Positions 1 to 6,599 of a stretch of 12,158 nt of DNA are shown here, piece after piece (position 1 is the stretch's first letter; every line of letters begins with the position of its first letter). The notes under the pieces were generated by a model. The model was not told where the DNA came from and ran no database searches. It saw only the letters and a program-made list of their open reading frames with translations. The translations under genes were made by a program, and so were the position numbers. The DNA is from an uncultured Roseburia sp. (lineage in GTDB: Bacteria; Bacillota; Clostridia; Lachnospirales; Lachnospiraceae): positions 1 to 12,158 of the forward strand of contig CAKRCJ010000040.1 of assembly GCA_934307185.1 (NCBI GenBank), in the 5' to 3' direction.

Positions 1-70
1 CGAACCCATGTGCCCTTGCGGACAAACGGTTTTCAAGACCGCCTCGTTATGACCACTTCGATACCTCTCC
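1..70 (-). tRNA. tRNA-Ser(UGA), 3' end cut off by the window edge
   Basis: Read on the minus strand, the molecule starts GGAGAGG at base 70 and continues through a D arm. The anticodon stem GCGGT/ACCGT encloses the loop CTTGAAA, so the anticodon is TGA (bases 35-33), which reads UCA serine codons. A long variable arm follows (TGTCC-GCAA-GGGCA), as expected for a class II tRNA such as serine. The T arm begins ATGGGTTCG and then the window ends. The 3' acceptor strand and any encoded CCA are not visible. The class II arm and anticodon make the identity firm. Confidence 0.95.
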
Positions 71-99
71 GTGTTTTGCACTTCATCAGCGCGAGATTT

Positions 100-128
100 A
101 TTCTATCATCAGAATTCTTTTGTGTCAA
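100..128 (-). promoter_or_regulatory. Promoter of tRNA-Ser
   Basis: On the minus strand, a consensus -35 box TTGACA (128-123) is separated by exactly 17 bases from TAGAAT (105-100). Transcription would start near base 93, about 20 nt before the mature tRNA 5' end, leaving a short leader for RNase P to remove. The upstream flank (about 130-170) is very A/T rich on this strand, which could act as an UP element. I saw no GC-rich terminator between ispD and this promoter, so some read-through from the upstream operon is possible. Confidence 0.8.
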
Positions 129-171
129 CTACTTTTTTTACTTTTTTTGATATTTTTTTCAAAAATGTTAT

Positions 172-876
172 TTAATCCCTATTTTCCGGGCTTTTCATAT
201 ACGCATCAGCAATTAATAAGTCCTCTGGTGTCGTTATTTTTATGTTACGGTAGCTGCCTTCTATCAGTTTTGCTTTTATGCCTTTTACCCGTTCTAATAC
301 CATAGCATCATCTGTTATGGCAGAGTCCTCTTTTTGCAGCATCTCTTCGTATGCAGAATAAATAAGCGGATAAGAAAATGCCTGCGGTGTCTGTATCATC
401 CATACATTTTTTCTTTCCGGTGTGTTTTTTACATATTGTTCCTCATCTGCAATTTTTATCGTATCCTTTACCGGCATTCCAACCACACATGCCTGATATT
501 CTTCCACCGAAGCCATGGTACGCTTTATAATTTCCATATCAACAAACGGTCTTGCTCCATCATGAATTAATACATAATCTGCATTTTTTATCTGTTTTAA
601 CCCTTCAAAAACAGAATGGTATCTTTCTTTCCCACCCTCAATAATCTTTGTAACCTTCGAAAAAGAATACTTTTCTACAATTTCTTTCCGGCAATATTCC
701 ACTTCTCCTCTGCCTACAACAAGAATAATCTCATCCACAGGGCTTTGTTCAAATGCATTTAAAGAATAATACAGGACCGGTCTGCCCTGTATTATCAGAT
801 ATTGCTTATGCACTTTTGTATTCATTCGCTTTCCGGAACCAGCCGCTAAAACGACTGCTGCATATTTTTTCCCCAT
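172..876 (-). CDS. ispD: 2-C-methyl-D-erythritol 4-phosphate cytidylyltransferase
   Basis: IspD joins CTP and methylerythritol 4-phosphate to give CDP-methylerythritol, the third step of the MEP isoprenoid pathway in the cytoplasm. The 234-residue product has the usual family length. Visible motifs are the nucleotide-binding loop LAAGSGKRM (residues 10-18) followed by KQY at 24-26, IHDGARP at 104-110, TDDAM at 188-192 and NIKITTPEDL at 211-220. It is the last gene of the operon. Its ATG lies 2 nt after the tsaD stop and its ribosome binding site (GGGAGAAAG) is inside the end of tsaD, so translational coupling is likely. It has no functional link to tRNA modification that I know of. The ispF partner is not in the window. 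Confidence 0.96.
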   Translation of the reverse strand: MGKKYAAVVLAAGSGKRMNTKVHKQYLIIQGRPVLYYSLNAFEQSPVDEIILVVGRGEVEYCRKEIVEKYSFSKVTKIIEGGKERYHSVFEGLKQIKNADYVLIHDGARPFVDMEIIKRTMASVEEYQACVVGMPVKDTIKIADEEQYVKNTPERKNVWMIQTPQAFSYPLIYSAYEEMLQKEDSAITDDAMVLERVKGIKAKLIEGSYRNIKITTPEDLLIADAYMKSPENRD

Positions 877-878
877 AG

Positions 879-1904
879 TTATCTTTCTCCCAATTTGAGA
901 TTTGGAATTGCATTTAAGTCCAGCCCGTCTCTTTTTCCGGCAAGGAAATCATAATAAGCTGCAACACCTATCATTGCTGCATTATCTGTGCAGAATATTG
1001 GAGATGGGTGATAGAATTTCACCCCCTTTTTCTCACATGCTTCGCGCATCGCTTCTCTTAACGTTCCATTTGAAGCGACACCGCCTGCAATTGCAAATTT
1101 ATCCATTTTAAATTCATCAATTGCTTTCATTGCATTTCCAACAAGCACATCTGTGACTGCCTTCTGGAAAGAAGCCGCCACATCTGCCTGCACTACCTCT
1201 ATTCCTTTCATATTGCAGCCATTGATGTAGTTTAAAACCGCAGATTTTAAGCCACTGAAGCTGAAATCATAAGGTCCGTCCTCAATTTTTGCGCGTGGGA
1301 ACTCCATCGCATGTGGATTTCCCTCATGAGATACTTTTTCAATCTTAGGACCGCCCGGATAACCAAGTCCGATTGCCCTGGCAACTTTATCAAAAGCCTC
1401 TCCGGCTGCATCGTCCCTTGTTCTTCCTAATATTTCATATTTTCCATAATCCAAAACTTTTACAAGGTGAGTATGTCCGCCGGATACGACAAGACATAAA
1501 AATGGTGGCTCTAATTCTTTATTTTCAATATAGTTTGCACTGATATGGCCTTCGATATGATGCACACCGACCAACGGGATATTTTTTGCATAACTGATTG
1601 CTTTTGCCTCTGCAACACCTACCAGTAATGCCCCGACCAATCCGGGTCCATAAGTTACGCCGATTGCATCAATATCATCTAATGTCATCTTAGCATCATC
1701 AAGTGCCTGTTCAATAACCTGATTTATTTTTTCAATATGTTTACGTGAAGCAATTTCCGGTACAACCCCGCCGTATAACGTATGAAGCGCAATCTGGGAA
1801 GAAATGACATTGCTTCTTACATCTCTTCCGTTTACAACAACTGCTGCCGCAGTCTCATCGCATGAGCTCTCAATTGCCAGTATTTTTATTTCTTTCTTAT
1901 TCAT
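879..1904 (-). CDS. tsaD: tRNA N6-adenosine threonylcarbamoyltransferase TsaD
   Basis: TsaD is the catalytic subunit that moves the threonylcarbamoyl group from threonylcarbamoyl-AMP to A37 of tRNAs reading ANN codons, working with TsaB and TsaE. The 341-residue product has the full family signature: ESSCDET (12-18), the metal-binding H116 and H120 in HHIEGH, SGGHTHL (141-147), GEAFDK (168-173), GYPGGP (181-186), FSGLKSA (216-222), GGVASNG (274-280) and metal ligand D307 in CTDNA. I prefer the ATG at 1904, because family members begin a few residues before ILAIESS and this ATG overlaps the upstream stop codon by 8 nt (stop-start coupling). An in-frame ATG at 1919 would add five residues. Neither start has a strong ribosome binding site. 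Confidence 0.96.
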   Translation of the reverse strand: MNKKEIKILAIESSCDETAAAVVVNGRDVRSNVISSQIALHTLYGGVVPEIASRKHIEKINQVIEQALDDAKMTLDDIDAIGVTYGPGLVGALLVGVAEAKAISYAKNIPLVGVHHIEGHISANYIENKELEPPFLCLVVSGGHTHLVKVLDYGKYEILGRTRDDAAGEAFDKVARAIGLGYPGGPKIEKVSHEGNPHAMEFPRAKIEDGPYDFSFSGLKSAVLNYINGCNMKGIEVVQADVAASFQKAVTDVLVGNAMKAIDEFKMDKFAIAGGVASNGTLREAMREACEKKGVKFYHPSPIFCTDNAAMIGVAAYYDFLAGKRDGLDLNAIPNLKLGER

Positions 1905-2472
1905 CTGAAGAGTTACCATCTACCTGATAGAATACCAGAATTTTCCAGTTTCCATCTGCATCCTTTCTTAAAACATACATCTGATAAGTACGGCTGTAAG
2001 AGCTTTCCTCTTTTACAAAATAAGAAGCCTTTACATAAGCGCACTCGTCCCCGTCTACTGTTTTATATACAACATCATTACTGCTGTCAACTGCTGATGA
2101 TGCAATTGTTTTCTGTTTATCTTTATAATCCTCAATATCTTCTTTTAAACTCTTAAAATATTCATCTCTCGGATTGTTGTCTAATAATTCATCATCAAAA
2201 AGTATTCTTGCCTGATCTCCTAAATCATATAATTCATCCTCTGAATATTTTTCATTATAAAAACAGGTAATAATACGGTTGTAAAGCTTTATTACTTCAC
2301 GCGGAGTTGCCGGATAGGATTTATTCAGGTCTTTTGTGATAATCTCCTGCACTTCTGTCAATTTCACATTTTCTTCTGTCTGTGTGCTATTTTTATTTAC
2401 AAGATAGTAATACGCTCCGAACACCAAACCGACACAAATTACTATCGCGACTGCTATTTTTGCATTTTTCAT
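1897..2472 (-). CDS. Membrane-anchored protein of unknown function between rnz and tsaD
   Basis: I do not firmly recognise this 191-residue protein. It starts MKNAK, followed by one hydrophobic helix at about residues 5-25, and then a hydrophilic, acidic domain that should lie outside the membrane. There is no lipobox cysteine, so it looks like a signal anchor rather than a lipoprotein. The C-terminal part ([13 protein letters not shown], near 171-183) resembles the last strands of NTF2-like domains, which is only a fold guess. It may belong to a Lachnospiraceae family listed as DUF6715; that is recollection, not checked. The ribosome binding site AGGA sits 7 nt before the ATG. The gene is in operon with rnz (39 nt upstream) and its stop overlaps the tsaD start. 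Confidence 0.8.
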   Translation of the reverse strand: MKNAKIAVAIVICVGLVFGAYYYLVNKNSTQTEENVKLTEVQEIITKDLNKSYPATPREVIKLYNRIITCFYNEKYSEDELYDLGDQARILFDDELLDNNPRDEYFKSLKEDIEDYKDKQKTIASSAVDSSNDVVYKTVDGDECAYVKASYFVKEESSYSRTYQMYVLRKDADGNWKILVFYQVDGNSSDE

Positions 2473-2511
2473 ATCTCATCCTGCCTTTCTTTTCCTTGGT
2501 GACTTTACTTT

Positions 2512-3429
2512 TTATTCTTTCTCATCAAACAAAAGCTCCACACTTTTTCCATCTTTTCCAAGATAAGCGTTTGGGAAAATCTTTTTTACTTCCGGCATAT
2601 AATCTTCTGCCCGCACTAATGACGGCGAAAAATGAGTCAGCCACATTTGTGCAGCATGTGCACGTTTTGCCATATCTGCTGCCTCGTAAAATGTCATATG
2701 CTTGTACTGTTTTGCTTTTGCAAGCTTATCTTTTTCCGCATACATACCCTCGCAGATAAATAAATCGGCATTTTCTGCACATTTTACAATTGTCTCATTC
2801 GGTCTTGTATCTGTGCAATAGGTCACTTTGATGCCTTTTCTTTCATGTCCGAGCACCATGTCCGGTGTAAACACTTTACCATCCTCCGAGGTTACCGTCT
2901 GCCCTTTTTGCAGCGGATTCCATAACCTTTGCGGGATTTCATTTGCTCTTGCTTTTTCTACATCAAACCTTCCGGCACGCTTTATCTCTACCGTATAACC
3001 ATAGCATATAATTCCATGATTTACTTTAAATGCATGAATATTGTATCCGTTTATTTCTATATCGGCTTCCGGCTCCGTTAATTCAATATATTTTATCTCA
3101 AAAGGCAATTCAGGCGCAATTGTCCGAAGTGCTGTGACAACTTTTTCGAGACCTTTTGGTCCTATCATGGTAAGCGGCTCGCTTCTCTCGGCATTTCCCA
3201 TGGTAAGAAGCAGCCCCGGAAGCCCGCTGATGTGATCCGCATGATAATGTGTAAAGCAGATAACATCAATCGGTTTAAAAGTCCAGCCTTTCTCTTTAAT
3301 TGCTACCTGTGTTCCCTCACCGCAGTCGATTAACAGATTGCTTCCGTTAAAACGCATCATTGCCGCTGTCAGAAAACGATTTGGAAGCGGCATCATACCT
3401 GCTGTTCCTAAAAGACATACGTCTAACAT
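2512..3429 (-). CDS. rnz: Ribonuclease Z (tRNA 3' endonuclease), divergent type
   Basis: This is a metallo-beta-lactamase fold nuclease expected to cut the 3' trailer from tRNA precursors. The 305-residue product has every zinc ligand of the family: HYHADH at 61-66 (H61, H63, D65, H66), H138, D207 in CTDTRP and H266 in LTHFS. The segment at about 160-200 (KGQTVTSEDGK, then a glycine-histidine-rich stretch) aligns by eye with the flexible tRNA-binding arm of Bacillus RNase Z. However, the PxGP motif of the arm is replaced by IPQRLWNP, the HEAT motif reads CEGM (225-229 region, E227 kept) and HST reads HMT (H244 kept). A GGGAGG ribosome binding site lies 6 nt before the ATG. Automated pipelines would likely call this RNase Z; a related MBL phosphodiesterase is the alternative. 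Confidence 0.85.
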   Translation of the reverse strand: MLDVCLLGTAGMMPLPNRFLTAAMMRFNGSNLLIDCGEGTQVAIKEKGWTFKPIDVICFTHYHADHISGLPGLLLTMGNAERSEPLTMIGPKGLEKVVTALRTIAPELPFEIKYIELTEPEADIEINGYNIHAFKVNHGIICYGYTVEIKRAGRFDVEKARANEIPQRLWNPLQKGQTVTSEDGKVFTPDMVLGHERKGIKVTYCTDTRPNETIVKCAENADLFICEGMYAEKDKLAKAKQYKHMTFYEAADMAKRAHAAQMWLTHFSPSLVRAEDYMPEVKKIFPNAYLGKDGKSVELLFDEKE

Positions 3430-3463
3430 GTAGGTCCTCCCTTTTTTCTTTTTCTATAAATTT

Positions 3464-3901
3464 CTAATTGCCATGAACCATAATATAAGCGTCCTCTTTC
3501 GGGAACTCATAAAAGCCTTTTCTCACCCCGCACTGTGCAAAGCCGTTTCTCTCGTAAAGACGAATGGCACTGTCGTTTGAAGCCCTGACTTCAAGTACGA
3601 TTTTTGCAATTCCTTTGTTCTCCGCAATTTTTAACAGTTCGTTTAATAATTGCGCGCCTGTTCCATGACAGCGCTCAGCAGGCGCAACTGCTACATTCGT
3701 AATTTCTCCTTCGTCTATGGACAGATACATTCCGATATAACCAACAATATGGCGGTTTTCTTCCGCAACTAAAAACACTGTGTTTCCGAGACTTAATGCA
3801 TCCATAAAGCCTTTTTTGCTCCACGGCTGCGAAAAAATCTGCTGCTCTATCCTTGCCACTTCATCGGTGTCTTTTACCTGCATTTCACGAATTACAATCA
3901 T
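3464..3901 (-). CDS. rimI: Ribosomal protein bS18 N-alpha-acetyltransferase RimI
   Basis: This GNAT-family enzyme is expected to transfer an acetyl group from acetyl-CoA to the N-terminal alanine of ribosomal protein bS18. The 145-residue protein is a single GNAT domain. The acetyl-CoA loop is R77-C-H-G80-T-G82 (RxxGxG), followed by the typical helix. LEVRASNDSAIRLYERNGF (103-121) contains the Glu, Asn and Tyr (Y116) positions used by RimI. Its ATG overlaps the tsaB stop by 4 nt (ATGA), with the ribosome binding site GGGGAG inside the tsaB end. The tsaB-rimI-tsaD arrangement is common in Firmicutes, which supports RimI over a generic GNAT enzyme. The substrate is inferred from family and context. 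Confidence 0.93.
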   Translation of the reverse strand: MIVIREMQVKDTDEVARIEQQIFSQPWSKKGFMDALSLGNTVFLVAEENRHIVGYIGMYLSIDEGEITNVAVAPAERCHGTGAQLLNELLKIAENKGIAKIVLEVRASNDSAIRLYERNGFAQCGVRKGFYEFPKEDAYIMVHGN

Positions 3902-4605
3902 TTTTTCTGCTCCCCTTCAAGTCTTTCCCGCTCCGCCTGGGAAAGTCTCAGATAATCCGGTTTATGCTCCACCGCTGTCTCTGTCTGTCCATTCTCATAA
4001 TAAATCAGTCCCAGTGCTGCCACTGCGCCTGCGCGCTGTTTATTGACATGTGCCGGTGCAAAGGAATATGGAACCTGACAGTTCTCTTTGATATAGTTTT
4101 CAAAAACTGCCACTCCATCTCCAAGGAATACAACCGTCTCACCTGTTTTATTAATCTCGGAAATAATTTCATCAATTCCAACTGCACACTGCGGTTTTAC
4201 AATCTGCATCTTATTTCCGTCAAAATGGTATAACCCGGTATAAGTCTGGTTTCTTCTGGCATCCATAAGTGGACATACCATATCCCTGTGCCCTGCCAGA
4301 TTGTAGGCAAGTGCATCTACGGTCGGTATATGGATTAACGGTTTATTTAATGCCAGTCCCAGTCCTTTTGCCGTTGCAGAACCAATACGCAGTCCGGTAA
4401 AAGAGCCCGGTCCGCCGGAAACTGCAATGGCATCTATTGTGTTTAAATCTAACTCTATCATTTTTGCAACTTCATCAAGCATTGGAAGTAACGTCTGGGA
4501 ATGGGTTTTCTTATAATTAACGGTATATTCCCCCTTTAAATCATTGTCCTCCACAATTGCAACGCTTGCAACCAGACCTGAACTGTCTATTCCTAGTATT
4601 TTCAT
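3898..4605 (-). CDS. tsaB: tRNA threonylcarbamoyladenosine biosynthesis protein TsaB
   Basis: TsaB is the non-catalytic partner that dimerises with TsaD and helps recruit TsaE for t6A37 formation. The 235-residue product has the usual length. The ASKHA-fold N-terminus MKILGIDSSG (1-10), THSQTLLPML (34-43) and SGGPGSFTGLRIG (63-75) are diagnostic, and LMDARRNQTYTGLY (113-126) is also typical. TsaB lacks the HxxxH metal site seen in TsaD, which separates the two paralogues here. A GAGAGG ribosome binding site precedes the ATG. The gene starts 15 nt after the tsaE stop and overlaps rimI by 4 nt, so the three are almost certainly co-translated from one message. Confidence 0.96.
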   Translation of the reverse strand: MKILGIDSSGLVASVAIVEDNDLKGEYTVNYKKTHSQTLLPMLDEVAKMIELDLNTIDAIAVSGGPGSFTGLRIGSATAKGLGLALNKPLIHIPTVDALAYNLAGHRDMVCPLMDARRNQTYTGLYHFDGNKMQIVKPQCAVGIDEIISEINKTGETVVFLGDGVAVFENYIKENCQVPYSFAPAHVNKQRAGAVAALGLIYYENGQTETAVEHKPDYLRLSQAERERLEGEQKK

Positions 4606-4620
4606 TTTCTAACCTCTCTG

Positions 4621-5058
4621 TCAATTTAATTCACGAATTGTAATTTTCCGGTAATCAAAGCCCTTTTCCAAGTCTTTTTCAATGGAAATATCATGGCGCT
4701 TCTTTGGAAGTATCTCTTCAATCAGATTTGCCCACTCTATCATGCAAAGACCGTTTCCGTAAAAATAATCTTCATAGCCAATCTCGTCCATCTCTTCGAT
4801 ATCGCCAATACGGTATACATCAAAATGATAGAACGGCATACGCCCCTCTTCATAAACCTGAACAATGGTAAAGGTCGGACTGCAGATTGGCTCCTTAATG
4901 CCAAGTCCCTCTGCAATTCCCTGTGTGAAAACTGTTTTTCCAACTCCAAGGTCGCCTATTAAAGTATATACATCACCGGGTTCTGCCTGCTGCCCTATTT
5001 TTTTTCCAAGGGCATGTGTCTCCTCCGGCGAAAATGTTTCGATGACTGTTTCTTTCAT
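4621..5058 (-). CDS. tsaE: tRNA threonylcarbamoyladenosine biosynthesis ATPase TsaE
   Basis: TsaE is a small P-loop ATPase that drives turnover of the TsaB-TsaD complex. The 145-residue protein shows the Walker A loop GDLGVGKT at 35-42, the switch-like SPTF at 60-63, HFDVYR at 78-83 with the Walker B type aspartate D80, and IEWA at 107-110. This is the standard order and length for the family. The ribosome binding site GAGGG lies 5 nt before the ATG. It follows the YcxB-like gene by 23 nt and precedes tsaB by 15 nt. With TsaB and TsaD in the same operon, only the threonylcarbamoyl-AMP synthase (TsaC or TsaC2) is missing from the pathway in this window. Confidence 0.96.
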   Translation of the reverse strand: MKETVIETFSPEETHALGKKIGQQAEPGDVYTLIGDLGVGKTVFTQGIAEGLGIKEPICSPTFTIVQVYEEGRMPFYHFDVYRIGDIEEMDEIGYEDYFYGNGLCMIEWANLIEEILPKKRHDISIEKDLEKGFDYRKITIRELN

Positions 5059-5081
5059 TTTTCCCTCTGTTTCCTATTCTG

Positions 5082-5573
5082 TTATTTCATTTTAACACGA
5101 TATTTCGGTAATTTTTCCGCTGCAATTTTTGCAAGTTCTGCATATTGGTCTGTAATCTGTTCTCTTGGAATAATGTAAGCATTAATGCGCGTACTGTAAA
5201 CAAGAACATTACTTTTTGTTGCAACCATTTTATAAATCTGCTCCCACGGAAGTGTCGCACTCTCCTCCCCCTGGGAAACGGTAAAGCCCTTGTCATCGAC
5301 AAGATAATGTAATGACCTGCTTAATACCTCAGACGAAGCAAGTGCATGCTTTGAGCGCAGATAAAGGGTTACCGGCATATAAAATAAGAAAATAATGCCA
5401 AAGGCAATGTATATCACCGTATAGCTTACGTCAATTGCTCCATGGGTAGCCCCGGCAACAATAAATATTACGATTGCAACAATAATAGAAAATATTCCGT
5501 GAAATCCGGAATAAGTCTGGTACATGTTAAACCGGTACATATCCTGCGGTTTCAGTTTTATATCAAACTCCAT
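5082..5573 (-). CDS. YcxB-like membrane protein, first gene of the tsaE operon
   Basis: This 163-residue protein has a short N-terminal cytoplasmic stretch, two hydrophobic helices (about 25-41 and 50-70) and a C-terminal soluble domain. In that domain, LVDDKGFTVSQGEESATLPWEQI (in outline, 91-113) followed by YIIPREQI (133-140) resembles YcxB-like C-terminal domains, whose function is unknown. I chose the ATG at 5573 because a perfect AAGGAGG lies 5 nt before it. The frame stays open upstream to 5816, but that stretch is non-coding: it crosses a transcription terminator and a nucleotide repeat that only looks like a repeated peptide. The gene ends 23 nt before tsaE and should be co-transcribed with it. 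No role in tRNA modification can be claimed from sequence. Confidence 0.85.
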   Translation of the reverse strand: MEFDIKLKPQDMYRFNMYQTYSGFHGIFSIIVAIVIFIVAGATHGAIDVSYTVIYIAFGIIFLFYMPVTLYLRSKHALASSEVLSRSLHYLVDDKGFTVSQGEESATLPWEQIYKMVATKSNVLVYSTRINAYIIPREQITDQYAELAKIAAEKLPKYRVKMK

Positions 5574-5575
5574 AA

Positions 5576-5654
5576 TTCCTCCTTGTTTTGCATAGCAAAA
5601 TGCGAACCTTTGGTGAGCAGAGGAATTTTTTCCTCCTTGTTTTGCGTAGCAAAT
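5576..5654 (-). repeat. Duplicated palindrome plus ribosome binding site
   Basis: Two 25-bp copies (5576-5600 and 5630-5654) match at 23 of 25 positions and are 54 bp apart. On the minus strand each copy is a small palindrome (TTTTGC-TAT-GCAAAA in the gene-proximal copy) followed directly by ACAAGGAGGAA. The gene-proximal AAGGAGG serves the YcxB-like ATG. The distal AAGGAGG has no start codon after it and lies next to a hairpin, GAGGAA-TTTT-TTCCTC on the plus strand (5620-5635). Between the copies is a CACCAAAGGTTCGC-type segment. It looks like a dispersed element that carries a Shine-Dalgarno sequence; its genome-wide copy number cannot be seen here. Confidence 0.75.
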
Positions 5655-5684
5655 GTTTTCTGTTCTTTTTTGTATAACAGAGAA

Positions 5685-5713
5685 AGTATAGCATTTTTTA
5701 CAAAAAAAGAAAA
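5685..5713 (-). promoter_or_regulatory. Probable promoter of the YcxB-like/tsaE/ispD operon
   Basis: On the minus strand, an extended -10 box TGCTATACT places TATACT at 5690-5685. The -35 region about 17 bases upstream (near 5708-5713) is only TTTTCT-like and overlaps the T-tract and stem of the ribU terminator. The resulting leader would be about 105 nt and would contain both repeat copies. The extended -10 is good, but the missing -35 keeps confidence moderate. Confidence 0.45.
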
Positions 5714-5738
5714 GACGCATATCAAATACGTCTTTTCT
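5701..5738 (-). terminator. Intrinsic terminator after ribU
   Basis: On the minus strand, AGAAAAGACG (5738-5729) pairs perfectly with CGTCTTTTCT (5717-5708) around an 11-nt loop. A run of seven T (5708-5702) follows. It lies about 65 nt after the ribU stop and separates that unit from the next operon. The stem is repeated symmetrically on the plus strand, but there it has no clean T-run, and no plus-strand gene ends nearby. Confidence 0.85.
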
Positions 5739-5802
5739 CATTTTCATAAAAGTTCCTGTCTGTGCTGCCTGCCAGACAACATCCGTAAATTCTACGTTCT
5801 GT

Positions 5803-6429
5803 TTAACGGTTGTCATTTCCTTTTAAAATCGGGGAAATGTGCTTGTAAGTAAAGAAAGTAATTACTACGGAAAATAGTCCCTTAACTACGGTAAATGGCA
5901 GGTTAAAGCAAATTAAGCACTGTAAAATATTTTTTACAGAAGGAATGATTGCCTGGTATGCTGCCAAAATAACATCCTGTGGCATGAAATTATAATATAC
6001 CGGATATACAAGGTAATAATTGGATACAATACTGAAAATTCCCATGAAAACTGCTCCGGTTAAGGAACCGATTAATGCAGATTTTCTGCTTTTTTTATGC
6101 TTGTAAATTAATCCTGCCGGAAGTACAAATGCAGCTCCTAAAATAAAATTGGATAATTCACCGACACCGCCTGTTGTCGTGATAAAAAGATGAAGAACAT
6201 TTTTTATCAGGCATACAACCACACCGCATACCGGTCCCATCGCAAAAGAACCGATTAATGCCGGAAGCTCGGATAAATCCATTTTAATGAAGGACGGCAT
6301 AAAAGGCACGGAAAAGTCTAAAAACATTAAAATGTACGCGATTGCGGAAAGCATCGCTGTCACCGTAAGATACCTTACATTTACTTTTTTTTCTGCTTTG
6401 TCTGCTGTTACTGTCTGTGTGTTTGTCAT
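5803..6429 (-). CDS. ribU: Riboflavin ECF transporter substrate-binding subunit RibU
   Basis: RibU is the membrane S component that binds riboflavin and hands it to a shared energising module (EcfA1, EcfA2, EcfT), which is not in this window. The 208-residue protein has about six hydrophobic helices. The conserved block LDFSVPFMPSFIKMDLSELP (residues 37-56) and the later KNVLHLF and GGVGELSNF segments are typical of RibU. The FMN riboswitch in its leader independently supports a flavin substrate. I chose the ATG at 6429, whose AAGGAG is about 10 nt upstream. An in-frame GTG at 6435 would add two residues but sits only 4 nt from the GGAG. The gene is transcribed alone between its own promoter and terminator. 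Confidence 0.93.
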   Translation of the reverse strand: MTNTQTVTADKAEKKVNVRYLTVTAMLSAIAYILMFLDFSVPFMPSFIKMDLSELPALIGSFAMGPVCGVVVCLIKNVLHLFITTTGGVGELSNFILGAAFVLPAGLIYKHKKSRKSALIGSLTGAVFMGIFSIVSNYYLVYPVYYNFMPQDVILAAYQAIIPSVKNILQCLICFNLPFTVVKGLFSVVITFFTYKHISPILKGNDNR

Positions 6430-6501
6430 TGTCACTCGTCTCCTTTTTCTGTGTGAATTTGGAATTCGAGGTGAATATTACGTGCTGCTTTGGTTTAAAA
6501 C

Positions 6502-6532
6502 AAAAAAATCCCCGGATAAATTCTATCCGGGG
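6502..6532 (-). terminator. Riboswitch-controlled terminator in the ribU leader
   Basis: On the minus strand, CCCCGGATA (6532-6524) pairs with TATCCGGGG (6518-6510) around a five-base loop (6523-6519). Seven T (6508-6502) follow after one A. This is a strong intrinsic terminator between the FMN aptamer and ribU, so FMN binding is expected to stop transcription before the gene. The 5' arm CCCCGGA could also pair with TTCGGGG at the 5' end of the aptamer (6749-6743), a possible antiterminator; that pairing is inference. Confidence 0.9.
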
Positions 6533-6556
6533 TCTGTCACATGCCAAAATATCTTT

Positions 6557-6580
6557 CTGTTATCCTGTAAAGTATAACAG
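6557..6580 (-). other. Hairpin in the ribU expression platform
   Basis: On the minus strand, CTGTTAT (6580-6574) pairs with ATAACAG (6563-6557) around a 10-nt loop. It lies between the end of the FMN aptamer and the leader terminator. No T-run follows, so it is not a terminator. It could be a transcription pause or part of the folding switch. The pairing is seen directly; the role is a guess. Confidence 0.5.
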
Positions 6581-6599
6581 TTTAAAAATAAATACACGC

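Noticed and set aside
120..171. T/A-rich runs after ispD as a terminator
   Set aside because: Only A-T pairing (TTTTT/AAAAA) is available, with no GC stem, so I could not support a terminator call.
5574..5816. N-terminal extension of the YcxB-like frame with repeated CYAKQGG peptide
   Set aside because: It reads through the ribU terminator, a promoter and a nucleotide repeat. A perfect ribosome binding site sits before the ATG at 5573, so the peptide repeat is an artefact of the DNA repeat.
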